The notes beneath the pieces were generated by a model. It made no database searches and was not told the origin of the DNA. It worked only from the letters and a program-made list of their open reading frames with translations. The translations under genes were made by a program, and so were the position numbers. A stretch of 64,000 nucleotides of DNA from Zymoseptoria tritici IPO323 (taxonomy: Eukaryota > Ascomycota > Dothideomycetes > Mycosphaerellales > Mycosphaerellaceae): contig NC_018206.1 of NCBI RefSeq assembly GCF_000219625.1, positions 930,001 through 994,000 on the forward strand. The letters are read 5' to 3'. Below are positions 33,616-43,943 of this stretch, piece after piece (position 1 is the first letter of the stretch; the number at the start of each line of letters is the position of its first letter).

Positions 33616-34129
33616 AGTGGCGTGAAGGGACAGGTGCATTCTTGAGCTGATTGCGATATGTGATGTCGTGAATGGAATGAAAACAGCGAACGCGATGTTG
33701 ATATGGGAGTATGTAACGTACGGGAACGCGGTCGGCAGAGACCTCGCACATTCTTACAGACCTCCCGCGCTTGTTCTTCTCCCTACGATTGCAAGTCTGC
33801 AAGTTTTAAAGCTGTCCCGCCCGAGGTGGTGCTTTTCGTACCAATGAGATGTGCTTCAGGGCGCATAGCGCATACATAGAGCGCTCGCTCGCTAACACCA
33901 GGAGGGATTCAAGATCAGCCTCATAGGCCCAATCCGGCGTGCTCGCTTCTGGTCTGACTTCAGTCTCTTGCCTAGGCAGAGAAGAAATCTACCATTCCAG
34001 GCCATTTGCAGTCGTGCTTTGCTGTTCCGGTTCAGCAACCCGCATCGCCTTGGACTTAAGTCGCTTTTCCCGCATAACGCTCTCCTGCTCGCTGATCATC
34101 TGTTCCACGGATTTAGGAAGGGGTAGCTT
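33616..34129. other. Intergenic, nothing recognised
   Basis: Promoter side of the Cys-rich gene and 3' side of the CCCH protein gene. Confidence 0.5.
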
Positions 34130-36059
34130 CTAGTCCGCCTGCTTCTTCTCCGCGCTCGCCAGCACAGCACCCGAGTCATCGTCGCCCTGTTCGGAGCCAG
34201 CGTTGCTGTATACACCAGCAGACTCAGGAGAAGACGACTTGTCGTCAAAGGTGCCCTCGTCTTCGTCCGGCGTATGCTTCGCAACATTCGAAGCCGGGAG
34301 GAATTCGGCAAGTTGCAGATCCACTCCGTGGGCTGGAGAGCCCAATTTGCAGTAGTATTTCCCGCCGCGATATTTGCAGTCGGGTCGTTGGCATACATGG
34401 CCTGCCAAACGATTCGAGTTAGCAATCGCTTATGTCAGAAGTAACATGTGGGGCCGCTTACCTTGTATGCACCTGCTCGACCGACAAGTACCGCGTTTAG
34501 GACACGGCAGACTGCGTGCGGCTTGCTTGAGACAGCCACGGATGTCTTCAGAGATGGGAGAGTGATCGTATTGGCACATGTCGTTGTTACAGTCGTCTTG
34601 CAAATGATATTTGTTGCACATTTTGCGGTTGGCCGTTCGGCTGTTGAACTCGGATAACGCTGTTTTGGAAGGAATTGGGACGTATGGGTCCAATCGTTGG
34701 AGATTTTTGTTGACGGGGATTTTGTTTGGCGGTATATCTTCTTCGTTGGGAAGCATCGAGGCGATTTCATCGACTGATATGCTGCCTAATTCACCCATGG
34801 GACTGTGCTTCTGAAAGATGGGCACCGGTGGGCGAGAGGCGGTCGATGCGGACGTGCTTCGCCAGTCATTAATGTCGGATGGTCTCGAGGAGTCGTCGGC
34901 ATGGCCGTTTGACCCGGCCACTCGAACGTGAGCTTTGTTGCAGTTGTTCCCGTATTTGCATAATCCCTTTTGATAAAAATAGCAGATATTGGTGGTAGAT
35001 TGGTCCGCGGAGGCCTTGGAAGCGTGTCCGATGGGCGATGGAGGAATCGCGGAGGACTTGTAGGGCATCTGCGAGTCTGTTGGTAGTGGTGAATTTCGGA
35101 AAACCTACGTGTTGAAGTCAGTCTGGAAGTTGCAGTTCGGGAAGACCATCAGCATACCCCACGAAGCTCCTCCATACGGAATCCCAACTTCTTGAACTCG
35201 GCATGCGTCGAGTATGATTGAACGAGCGTGAAGCGATCTCGATTGCTGGCATACGGCAGCAGCTCAGAAACATATCCCACGTCATGCGTAGCAGCAAAGA
35301 AGATATGTTTACACTGAGGCATGTCTGCGAATTGACGAAAGATGGCTCGGATCTTGAAGTCGGCGTTCTCCTTAAGTTCGCCGCTATCGACAAAATCGAA
35401 GAGGTCGTTCGAGCGATTGAAGTTGGCCACGAAGGGCCCGAGAGAGCGCTTCTCCGCGCCGCACAATTTGGATCGGGATAGCACTTTGCTGAGGCCTGCG
35501 AGATTGGCGTAGATGCGCACCATGACTCGGCAGTGGTCTGTAACATGAAAATTAGCAGTGAAATGCGCTGATGGCATGCCGAAGCATCATACCAAGACCT
35601 TGTGCGCGCAATTTTGTGCCAATGGCATCGTTCAAGACCTGCGCAGCTCTGGAGCCGCCCTCTGCACCGGCCCTCACGAGGTCGTCGTCGAAGATCTGCG
35701 GAATTTGTTAGCATAAGGCCATGCTTTGTTTGCTGCGAATCTCCAGCACTCACGAAGCCATCGCCGTCTACCAAGACCAGAACGAACGGATTCTTCTCTT
35801 GCCCTCTCGCGAGTTGCTTGTACTTTTCACGAGCATCTCGCTCCTCTTCGTAGTCGCTCTTCAGCCGACGGTAATTTTCCATGAGAGAGGCATATTTTTC
35901 CAGAACCTCCGTTTGAGTCTTATGATACTCCTCGCCAGAGAGCTTGAGCTGCTCCAGCTGGCGAGATGCCGCATCGATATCTGCGTCGTTGAGCATATCT
36001 CGCTTGGGTGGCCGCTTTGGCTGGGAAACGAGGTCAGCTGCTGAGAGGAAGAAGTTCAT
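34130..36059 (-). CDS. CCCH zinc-finger protein with an N-terminal coiled coil and NYN-like domain
   Basis: Five exons on -: 36059-35754, 35695-35593, 35537-35158, 35104-34462 and 34401-34130, 567 aa. Residues 20-90 are a charged coiled coil (SRQLEQLKLSGEEYHKTQTE). Residues 95-265 form an alpha/beta domain starting FVLVLVDGDGF and holding MVRIYANLAG and HIFFAATHDVGY. This looks like a PIN/NYN-type fold found in fungal CCCH proteins. Zinc fingers: CYFYQKGLCKYGNNCNKAH (CX7CX5CX3H), then CNKYHLQDDCNNDMCQYDH, and a third Cys-rich part CPKRGTCRSSRC...HVC. An RNA-binding or RNA-processing role is inferred. All four junctions keep frame. An in-frame ATG at 36122 is possible. Confidence 0.85.
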
Positions 36060-36548
36060 GGGTAACGCTGGGTCTGGAATTGAGATTTTGAATTGGCAAA
36101 GATCTCGTGTCAGACAGGACAAACGCTGCTGAGACTCACGGCTTTTGTCTCGTGCTACACAAACACGACTCCACTATTTCACGACCAGGCGCATGATCCT
36201 GGAGGCGATCAATGGTAAGCGGTTACCATCGATTGCTGTTTGGCTGGCAGAAATTAGAACGACACATGTGTCGACTCAAGTAGTCGAATCGATACCCGAC
36301 GAGTGTGAATCTTCTGACTGCAAACGGACAAAGAAAGAAATTGAAAGGGGAGAGCGGTCAATGCTCTCGGCCCCCACCAAACTTCACGTCTTCCCAGAAA
36401 CATTCACACGCGACCAGGTCAATACCAACGACGACACCACGTTGACAGCCATATACGGTCTCGACAGCCACATACCACCTCACAGATCATACACCGTGAG
36501 CTCCGCTTAGGCTCGGCGTCGAAGAGTACCGACCTGCCCTCCGCCATC
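36060..36548. promoter_or_regulatory. Divergent promoter region, CCCH gene and SPC19
   Basis: About 0.49 kb between two outward start codons. A 121-codon + frame (36145-36510) has no protein features and is treated as leader. Confidence 0.4.
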
Positions 36549-37064
36549 ATGGATCCATCCACAACAACCGCCCTCTCCGGCTGCGTCACCTCCCTCCAAC
36601 ACAGCATGTCCCTCCTCGAATCCTCCATCTCCATCCTCGACTCCGGCGTATCCGACTACCCCCGCCTTTCCCGCGTCCTCTCCACAACCCGACACTTCGA
36701 GCTCGTCTCCGAACACGACTTGACATCCGCTCAATCCACACTCTTATCAGAAATCGGACCGGAAGTGGAAGTGCTATTAGGGAGAGTGGAGAAGTACTTG
36801 GATGGACTGGAGAGGAGGGAGAAGGGACTCATTGCGAAGGCGGACTTGCAGGAGGGGAGGTTGGGGAGTGGATCGAAGGATGACAGGGGAACGGGGAGGA
36901 AGAGTCCGGTTAGAGGGACGGGCACGTTGGAGGAGATGAAGGGGTTGCAGTTGAGGCAGAAGAAGGAGAGGTTGAGTTATGCTGTTGAGAGGTTGGAATT
37001 GCAGGCTAGTCAGCGACAGAGGCAGTTGAGGAAGAGTATGGCTGTGCAGTCGTTGGAGGATTGA
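36549..37064 (+). CDS. SPC19: DASH/Dam1 complex subunit Spc19
   Basis: 171 aa, single exon. Spc19 is part of the ring-forming DASH complex that couples kinetochores to microtubules in fungi. The N-terminal signature is visible: LSGCVTSLQHSMSLLESSI, then SILDSGVSDYPRLSRVLST, then HFELVSEHDLTSAQSTLLSE, followed by EVEVLLGRVEKYLDGLERRE. The rest is coiled coil with a basic, Ser/Gly linker (residues 105-125) and a C-terminal helix KKERLSYAVERLELQ. Length matches the family (about 165-200 aa in filamentous fungi). Confidence 0.92.
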   Translation: MDPSTTTALSGCVTSLQHSMSLLESSISILDSGVSDYPRLSRVLSTTRHFELVSEHDLTSAQSTLLSEIGPEVEVLLGRVEKYLDGLERREKGLIAKADLQEGRLGSGSKDDRGTGRKSPVRGTGTLEEMKGLQLRQKKERLSYAVERLELQASQRQRQLRKSMAVQSLED

Positions 37065-37385
37065 GGAGGAGGGCGATGGGAAGGAGCTTTGATTTGATGA
37101 ACATTGGGGATGATGGGACGGCGGAGACGAATGATACCCAAGACAGCGTTTGAGAGTTTGCGTTTCGAGATCGTGGTCTCTTGCACATAGCGTGTATGAA
37201 GAATCCTCCTTTCTGGCAGCTGCTCCTGAATAGACGGCCTTTCTGGCACCTCTCTCCCACCCCTGCACTGTCTACTCATACACAGCCAGCACGCAGCATC
37301 CTCCCGCCCTGCATGTCCCAAGCTGCTAGCTCCAAACGCTCATCATGACACGCACCCCTTCAGCAGAACACTGCGCCAAACCAGC
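37065..37385. other. Convergent spacer
   Basis: 3' ends of SPC19 (+) and the RRM protein gene (-). Nothing else seen. Confidence 0.6.
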
Positions 37386-38603
37386 CTACTCAGGCTTCAT
37401 TCGCTTCGCAGGTTGTTGTCCATAGCCACCACCTCCGTAACCTCCCTGCTGCTGCTGCTGCGGCATACCACCACCCTGTTGAAAGCCTCCATTCCATCCA
37501 CCTCGTCCACCGCCCATCATACCGCCTCGGTTCCCGCCCATGCCCATCATGTTGTTCATGCCTCCCATACCGTTCATACCGCCCATTGCACCCATCATGT
37601 TCATACCGCCGGCGAAGTTTCCTCGCATGCCCGCGCCGCCCATTCCCATTCCCCCTCGCATGTTTCCGAAACCGCCCATGCCCATTGCCATCATTGGGTT
37701 GGCGAATCCAGGGTTCATGCCCATTGCGGGATTCATGCCGCCGTTCATACCTCCATTCATGCCGTAGCCACCTCCTTGCTGTGCCTGAGGTGCCATGCCG
37801 CCTTGAAAGCCACCGCGGTTCTGGAAGCCTCCCCCACCTCGCTGAAAACCTCCTCCGCCTCCTCGCTGGAAGCCGCCGCCACGACCTGCTCCGAAAGAGT
37901 TGTACGCGCCTCCTCGACCGCCCGGTGTGGATGTGTATTCCTTCTTGCTGACTGCACCTGAGTCCTTGCCCTTGAATGGGTTGTTGCCGGGAGGTGTGTA
38001 CATGACTTGTGCGGAATTGGGCTTCTTCGTGCCATCTTCTTTTAGCGTGCTCTTCTCGATGGCTTGTTTGACTGCTGCTGAGGCGGATGGAGAGTCGAAT
38101 TCGAGGAATGCTTCACCTCGGGATTTGCCATTGATTTTGTGTTCGCCGAATGTGAGTTCTTTGAGGTTTCCTTCCACACCAGCGGAGGCACAGAAGGCGC
38201 GCAAGTGTTCTTCTGTGGTCCACCAGTTGAGTTCAGCGAGTTTGAGGGCTGCTGTTGCATTTCGATCGGCGGAAGGTGAGGTGTGTGATTGCTGTTGTTG
38301 CTGCTGCATGGGCGTGGAAGATGCTGGACGTGCTGGTTTGACGTCTTCATCGTCGTCGGGCGCTTTCCGCTTGGTGCCATGCTGGGTTAGCGGTGGCTGT
38401 GATTCCTGCTTAATATCTGACTGCTCCGTGGTGTTCACCGCGCCGGCTTGTGTGTTTGCGTTTGCAATCTCACTGTCTAGCGGTTCGTCTTCGCCAAAGT
38501 CGATCTTGTCTTCGCCGTAGTCTTCGGTGGTTCCGGTGGGTTTCGAGTCCTCGGCATCGTCACCATAGATGTCAATGTCAAAGGTATCGTCTTCCCCCGA
38601 CAT
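37386..38603 (-). CDS. RRM and RGG protein, CFIm68/CPSF6-like
   Basis: 405 aa, single exon. The acidic N-terminus (MSGEDDTFDIDIYGDD) and a KRKAPDDDED nuclear-signal-like motif are followed by a poly-Gln run and one RRM at about residues 112-190. RNP2 is LKLAELNWWT and RNP1 is KSRGEAFLEF. The WWT form is typical of CFIm68/CPSF6-type RRMs that act in mRNA 3'-end processing. The C-terminal 190 residues are RGG, GGGFQRGG and Met/Gly-rich (MGMGGFGNMRGG), low-complexity sequence able to bind RNA or condense. Ends AKRMKPE. Whether it is a true CFIm subunit is inference. Confidence 0.85.
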   Translation of the reverse strand: MSGEDDTFDIDIYGDDAEDSKPTGTTEDYGEDKIDFGEDEPLDSEIANANTQAGAVNTTEQSDIKQESQPPLTQHGTKRKAPDDDEDVKPARPASSTPMQQQQQQSHTSPSADRNATAALKLAELNWWTTEEHLRAFCASAGVEGNLKELTFGEHKINGKSRGEAFLEFDSPSASAAVKQAIEKSTLKEDGTKKPNSAQVMYTPPGNNPFKGKDSGAVSKKEYTSTPGGRGGAYNSFGAGRGGGFQRGGGGGFQRGGGGFQNRGGFQGGMAPQAQQGGGYGMNGGMNGGMNPAMGMNPGFANPMMAMGMGGFGNMRGGMGMGGAGMRGNFAGGMNMMGAMGGMNGMGGMNNMMGMGGNRGGMMGGGRGGWNGGFQQGGGMPQQQQQGGYGGGGYGQQPAKRMKPE

Positions 38604-39679
38604 GTTGGGCAGGGTGTGTTAGTCTTGAGGTAGTAAAAGCTGTGCTGCGGGCAATTTTTGAGTGACCCAGGTGCTAGATCGGAGATGAAGCTTGCAGCTA
38701 TCGGAGATGTCAATCGCCTGGTACGTGTCTGCCTGGGTAGTGTACACGTCTTGTATGCTCCCAAGCACTGGCGAGCAACAAGCAGGTTCAGGTTCAGGTC
38801 TGAGTATCATACAATTCGTATCAGCGCAGTCTCCCAGCGTAGTCTTACAATTCCAGCATTCGCTCCCACTTCTTGGATCTCTCCCCGTGCACTCAAACAT
38901 GGCCAATACGTACAGCTTCGTTTCTCCAACAATGGATAAAGCAGGGTATAAAATACAATTCGTGACAAGCCCCTCAAAGAGTGTCTCTTGCCCGACTGGT
39001 CGCAACACACAAGCCTCCGGTCTTCCCTTCTCTCCAAGCTCTTGCTGATTGTTGGTGGTTGAAAGGTGGAGCACGATCAATCGACGACGTTTGCGATGAG
39101 GACGAGCGGGATGCGCGGGATGCGCCTAGACGTGGCTGGGCGGGCGACGAGGTCGGACGAGATTTGAGGCAGTTGTGAGGGATGACTCGTGAGGCGTGAT
39201 ATCGTTCGCGAGGCTCGATGCAATGGTAGTGATGATGTGGAAGTGTGAGTGTTGATGATGAGCGCAAACAGGAGAGTGACCACGAGCCTGAGCTTCAATG
39301 AAGCTGCAAGCACGCGGACCGCGATCGGCTCTCGGCAAGCTTTGGACCGAGACTAGTTCTACTTGGAGTCGATTCTTCAACACACACTTCACGTCGTTAC
39401 ATTGAAGGCCTCTGCTACCTATCACATTTGCTTTTACTCGACTTTGCCCAAGGACTTCGCGATTCGAATATGGTCTCACAGCGAACAAGCAAGACAAGGC
39501 CAATCAGCCGCAGCCGCAGCCGCAGCCGGGCAAACCGGCCGACTTCTTCATGCCAGGAGCATGCAACCGCGTTGCTATCCTCAAGATATACGGCAGCGTC
39601 TCAAGCGCCGCAAACGATTGTCTTAATACCTGTCAATCTCCTTCGTACAAATGAAATAGTTCGACCCAGCGCCCGCATC
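38604..39679. other. Intergenic, no gene recognised
   Basis: About 1.1 kb with a short AGCCGC triplet-like repeat near 39510-39530. No coding signal. Confidence 0.5.
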
Positions 39680-40002
39680 TTAACACCCAGGGCCTTGACA
39701 CCCACACTGCCGCACGCAAGGTTCGCCAGGGTTTTTGTAGAAACACTGGCAGGTTCCTTGACGGCAATAGTCTCCGCCGTCCTCACATGCAACCTTGCAG
39801 ACCAGCAAGTCAGATGCGCAAACAAGGCCGTCCGTGCAGCAGCCGTTGAACTCGCACTCATCTTTTGCAATGGTTAGTTTGAATCTGAAAGCTGTTATGG
39901 AAACGCGAACAATGACGACATACTGTTCACGCCGCTTGTACAAGGGGAGCCAGCACGCACTGAAGCGACGACGGCGAGAATCGCAAAGATGGAGAGCTTC
40001 AT
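39680..40002 (-). CDS. Small secreted protein with 16 Cys, cluster member 1
   Basis: Exons on -: 40002-39924 and 39861-39680, 86 aa. The intron is GTATGT..AAAAG, 62 bp, phase 1. The signal peptide is MKLSIFAILAVVASVRA. The mature chain opens GSPCTSGVNNECEFNGCCTDGLVC and ends GCQGPGC. It has 16 Cys in about 69 residues, including CC and CQC. Its layout (PC-x-C-x3-CC, then CEDGG, then CQC) resembles the two neighbours at 41.0-41.4 and 42.9-43.2 kb, forming a local family. No known domain is assigned. A knottin-like, disulfide-rich fold is likely. Confidence 0.85.
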
Positions 40003-40047
40003 TTTGACTGCTGTAGTGCCGAGCGATCTGTGTCGAAACGATCAGCG

Positions 40048-40273
40048 GATGACGATGGCGAATACGACACAGGACGAGCGAGCATACTGAAGGTGTGCAA
40101 TGGCCGTGTTGAAATTTCGACGTCGACTTGACGGCGCGAAGAGTGCGGCGGTCGTGTTTGACGAGACTTGATCTTTGTCCAACCGGTCAGCGAGAGATGA
40201 TTGCGGATACGACTGAGGAAGAGCATACTGGAGGTCTGCAACGGTCATGTGGCGATTCGAGGTCCGACTTGAT
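40048..40273. repeat. Degenerate direct repeat upstream of cluster member 1
   Basis: Two copies of about 80 bp, 145 bp apart. Shared words include GAGCATACTG-AGGT-TGCAA and CGA-GTC-GACTTGA. They start near 40048 and 40193. They lie in the likely promoter. Confidence 0.5.
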
Positions 40274-40619
40274 GAGTGTGCAACTGCGATGGGTAGAATG
40301 TAAGGAAGAGAAGAAGGAAAGAAGAGGAGGAGCGGGCAGGTGTACCTATATGATAGGCACGGAGGTGCGCGGAGAGGCGCGGCAACGAATTGACATCACT
40401 TGACAGGGACTGGTTCAGCATCCGAGCCCGAACTGGAATGAAGTCCAGTTCACAAATAGCACAGACCGACAAACCTTTCGAGGCCTGCAAATGTCCTTGC
40501 CTTGCAAAGGCGAAGAGCACGCTGATGCGTCAGCTGTCTGTACCGAGTCTACCGAGGCAGAAGTGCACAGCCGATACAGCGGCAACGTATCGACGAGGTA
40601 ATGTTGGTGAGCTGTAGGG

Positions 40620-40844
40620 TACCTCCGTGCTCCCACGCAGACCGTCGACTCCAAGCCATCCATGTGCACCCGGGAGAGTGGAGCTCAAGCGATCACACGG
40701 AGACACCTTTCGACAGGGACTTGTAGACTGTCACGCACGGTTCGGTAGCCAACACCCAAGCTCAAGCTTTCCGACCAGTTATCGCCGCATAATCGCCACT
40801 CGATTTGATTTGGACTGCGTAATCTTAACAAAAGGACGAAGGTA
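40620..40844. mobile_element. Degenerate third copy of the TA-flanked MITE
   Basis: The left end TA-CCTCCGTGCT matches the intact copies at 41645 and 42362. The right end GACGAAGGTA has two changes from CACGGAGGTA. Length 225 bp, against 221 bp for the others. Confidence 0.4.
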
Positions 40845-40993
40845 CCGCCAAAGCCTGAACGAAGTATTTGCAAAAGTGCTAACGACCTATAATACCGCAC
40901 CTCCTCTGCCCTTCTCCGCCACTCCTCCCTCTTGATACCACGACGCGTTAAGCAAGGCATGCCATGGATCCACATACCCGAGTCCCAAAGTTC

Positions 40994-41382
40994 TTAGCGC
41001 TCCAGCATACGATGCGGATTGCCCTGCTTCACGCACTCCGAATAGGGGAAGTATCCACCATAACACTGGCAAATGAAGTCATGCCGCCCTCCTCGCAAAA
41101 CCCTTTTGAGGACGTCAGAGTCAGCATAGACCTCAAAGGTTGATTGACAAAGGTAGCGACCAAGTCGTCGACGTACTGTGGCAGTGTTTGTCGGCTCCGC
41201 AGCCGAAATCGTCACAGCATTCCCAATAGGGACATGGCACTATCACGAGTCAAATCTGGAAGCTCGTAGTCCACGGACACAAACGTACCTCCCTCTCCAC
41301 CGTGGACGCAAGGGTGGTGTCCGTAGATAGCGCTGACTTAAGCGACTGTGGTAGCGAGGACGGCGATGATCTGGATTCTCAT
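40994..41382 (-). pseudogene. Broken Cys-rich secreted-protein gene, cluster member 2
   Basis: From the ATG at 41382 the frame reads MRIQIIAVLATTVA, then TAA (41340-41338) in the signal peptide, then VSAIYGHHPCVHGGEG. A GTACGT donor and GATAG acceptor join VPCPYWECCDDFGCGADKHCH. A third exon holds FCEEGGM in one frame and FICQCYGGYFPYSEC in another, so a frameshift is present too. The Cys order matches its neighbours (PC..PC..CC..C..C..CEEGG..CQC). Two independent lesions suggest a pseudogene rather than one sequencing error. Confidence 0.65.
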
Positions 41383-41644
41383 TTTTGTGGTTTTGCGGGT
41401 GTGATAAGTCTACTGACGAGCGAGGGGATATTGGTGTGAAATGTCGAGGGACACAACTCGAGACGATGTAAAGAGAGAAGCGAGCAGGCGAGTTTAATTG
41501 CGGTGAGCACAGACATGGGTCGCGAAGGAGAGTTGACAAGGGCAGGCTGGACACATGAGAGCCCAGCCAAGTCAGACGACGCGGAAGGCAGCGAGGCTTC
41601 AAGAACCGAAAGACCGTTGGTGCTCCTGCTCACCGCGTATGCAA

Positions 41645-41865
41645 TACCTCCGTGCTTCCGCTCAAACTGCACCGACCAAGGCAACCAAGAGAAAGCTGTA
41701 CAATGAATGATGTGCGAAAAGCTGGGGAGTCTGGCACCGGAATCCGTTTTGTAATAACAACATGGTCCTGTCGATAAGGTGGTTCCATGTCATCGCTTTC
41801 ATTCGACTAGACAAAGTGCACGTAGGTAGCCCGGAGCGTGCATTCTGAGCGGAAGCACGGAGGTA
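41645..41865. mobile_element. 221-bp MITE, copy A
   Basis: Starts TA-CCTCCGTGCTTCCGCTCA and ends with its inverse TGAGCGGAAGCACGGAGG-TA. TA at each edge fits the Tc1/mariner target duplication. It has no coding capacity. It shares length and ends with copy B, and an internal word AATGAAAGC-A-GAC appears in inverse orientation. Confidence 0.85.
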
Positions 41866-42361
41866 GGCAGTACCTAAATGCTTCCCATCACGATTGATCG
41901 GATTCTCGCAGTGGTTCAAGTATACGGTACAGCCTCGACTCCCTCGAGCACACCACTCTCCTCCTCCAAACACCACCTCATTGGGACCCACCAATACTCA
42001 GAATCCTCGCTCCAACACTCCCTTGACCGCCCAGCCGAAAGTTGGAATACTCTGCTGCCCCGAATCCCGTCAAAGAGGGAGGATAGTATACACACACTTT
42101 ATTGACACAGCAAAGGGAGCAGTACAGCGTGTGAACGCATCGGAGTAGCCACCGCTCCTTGCCAGGTCATGGGTATACCAAGGGCTCGAATCACTCTACT
42201 GGTCTGCGTCCTTGTTAAAAGGCCACGTAACCTTAGACAAGGTCGGAACCTACAGAAGCCGCCGACGCAACACACGCCTATGCTGTCGTTTTTCGCATTC
42301 TTTCGCCCCAAGCCGGGATAAATGGTTTCCAGATTGGGCGTTCACTACGGACGCCCACCGC

Positions 42362-42582
42362 TACCTCCGTGATTCCGCTCAAACTGCACTGCATGTGTCT
42401 AACTCTGTGGGCTTGGACTGTGCAATCTGCGCCAGGGAACGGAAATACAGTTCGAGGAAGATGTGTGTCTTCGAGAGGAATGAAAGCAACGACAAACCTT
42501 TCATGCTTCGAGCTCACACGAAACCGACCGAGCTACTGGAGTCCGAGTTGAGTGGTGCGGTTTGAGCGGAGCCATGGAGGTA
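42362..42582. mobile_element. 221-bp MITE, copy B
   Basis: Starts TA-CCTCCGTGATTCCGCTCA and ends TTTGAGCGGAGCCATGGAGG-TA. Identical length to copy A. The terminal inverted repeat is about 25 bp with a few mismatches. It lies in the promoter-side gap of the Cys-rich cluster. Confidence 0.85.
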
Positions 42583-42893
42583 ACTCTAAGCACTCGACCA
42601 TCCGACCCATGGCCCATGGCGGAGCTCACCGTGAATGGCACAAGAAACGCGGTCTTCCGTTCTTGCTCGCACTCTCCATCCCCCAACCACGATCCTGCAC
42701 TTTTCAACAGCCGGACCAAGCCGCGACCAGACCAATGTCAAACCAGCCCCCGACCTACCACCACCCGCCATGTAGACCGAGGCTTCCGAATCGTATACTT
42801 CGACCTCCATGATCAATCTACAATCCTCATCAACGCATATACACTCCAGTCTTCAGTTTTCTAGCAGAGTGATGCAGGAAAGTGATCGCCTCC

Positions 42894-43199
42894 TCAGTTG
42901 CCGACGCAGCTCCCATATTCCAGGGTCTTTATATCGGTGTCACAATGCTGTCCAGTCGGACACCAGCTCCCTCCCCAGTCGCATGGCAGATGGCAGTATT
43001 TGTCGTCCCCGCAGGCAAATGGATGACAGCACCGCCAGTTGGGACAAGGCGCTTTTTGGGACAGTTAGAGCTTGATCCCGGAAAATCCGTATGCAAAGGG
43101 GAACGACGTACCCCTCTCTCCGTGTGAGCAAGGCGTGAAGGGCTTTCGAGCGATGGCCGTGGCGGCGATGGCGAGCAATGCATAGATGGACCGCTTCAT
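42894..43199 (-). CDS. Small secreted protein with 10 Cys, cluster member 3
   Basis: Exons on -: 43199-43112 and 43051-42894, 81 aa. The intron is GTACGT..AAAAAG, 60 bp, phase 1. The signal peptide is MKRSIYALLAIAATAIA. The mature chain starts RKPFTPCSHGERAPCPNWRCC, continues PFACGDDKYCHLPCDWGGSWC and ends YGSCVGN. The block PCP-W-CC-x3-F-CG-D-K-C is nearly the same as in the pseudogene 1.6 kb away. Splicing joins two frames that neither exon alone would reveal. An effector-like or antimicrobial role is possible but unproven. Confidence 0.85.
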
Positions 43200-43943
43200 T
43201 GTTTTGCTTTTGGGTTTGGAATTGTCGAGGTGCAAGTCTGCCGGAGGCGTTAGCGATAGGTGAATTCGGATGCTGCGTAGGATGCATGTACCAAACGTTT
43301 GCAGCGGCCGTCTTGGTGAGGCAAGGAGTGCGAATGCGAGTGCGCAAAGAAGAGATGGGCAGAAGAAATAAGACGAAGAGGGCATAAGCACGCGAATGAG
43401 CGGCAACGGGCTGACAAGGGTATGCCGGAAACCTTAGTTATACCCAGTCACCGCGTGGTGGTAATCATTCATCCCAGCAGCCGATGCAGGGCCGATAAGT
43501 CCCGTCCACGTTTGACTTCCGATACACTATGACCTCGAGAAACTGGACGGTTTCCCGAATCCTTGGGCATCGACCAAGTTCCCCGACCGTGAGCGCTAGA
43601 ACCATCCTTATGTACAGGACACAGCGGGCTGGCACAGCGGAATGCTCCGCATCCGATTCCGGCGTGAGATCGAAGTCCTATTTACATGAAGATTGAAACA
43701 ATCGGTGCCTGCAGATGCCCTACCTTGCAAACGCCGGCGGCACTCCGATGCGCCAACACGCCGCAAAGTCCGAAAATGCATGGCTACAAGAAGCACCACC
43801 AATACCGCCGCCACTCATCCTCCATCCAGCTGGCCAGAAGGTGCGGTGCAGCGACTCATCTTTGTCGGTCGTGGAGCAAGACGTTCCGCCCACAAGCTGA
43901 GAGCAGACCAGACTCGAGATTCATCGGCTTCTGCGTCGATTCT
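43200..43943. other. Intergenic, nothing recognised
   Basis: Promoter of cluster member 3 at the left. Short frames elsewhere have no support. Confidence 0.45.

Noticed and set aside
37413..37961. Long + frame rich in His/Ala opposite the RRM gene
   Set aside because: It is the antisense shadow of the Gly/Met/Arg-rich region of the - strand protein, whose RRM is unmistakable.
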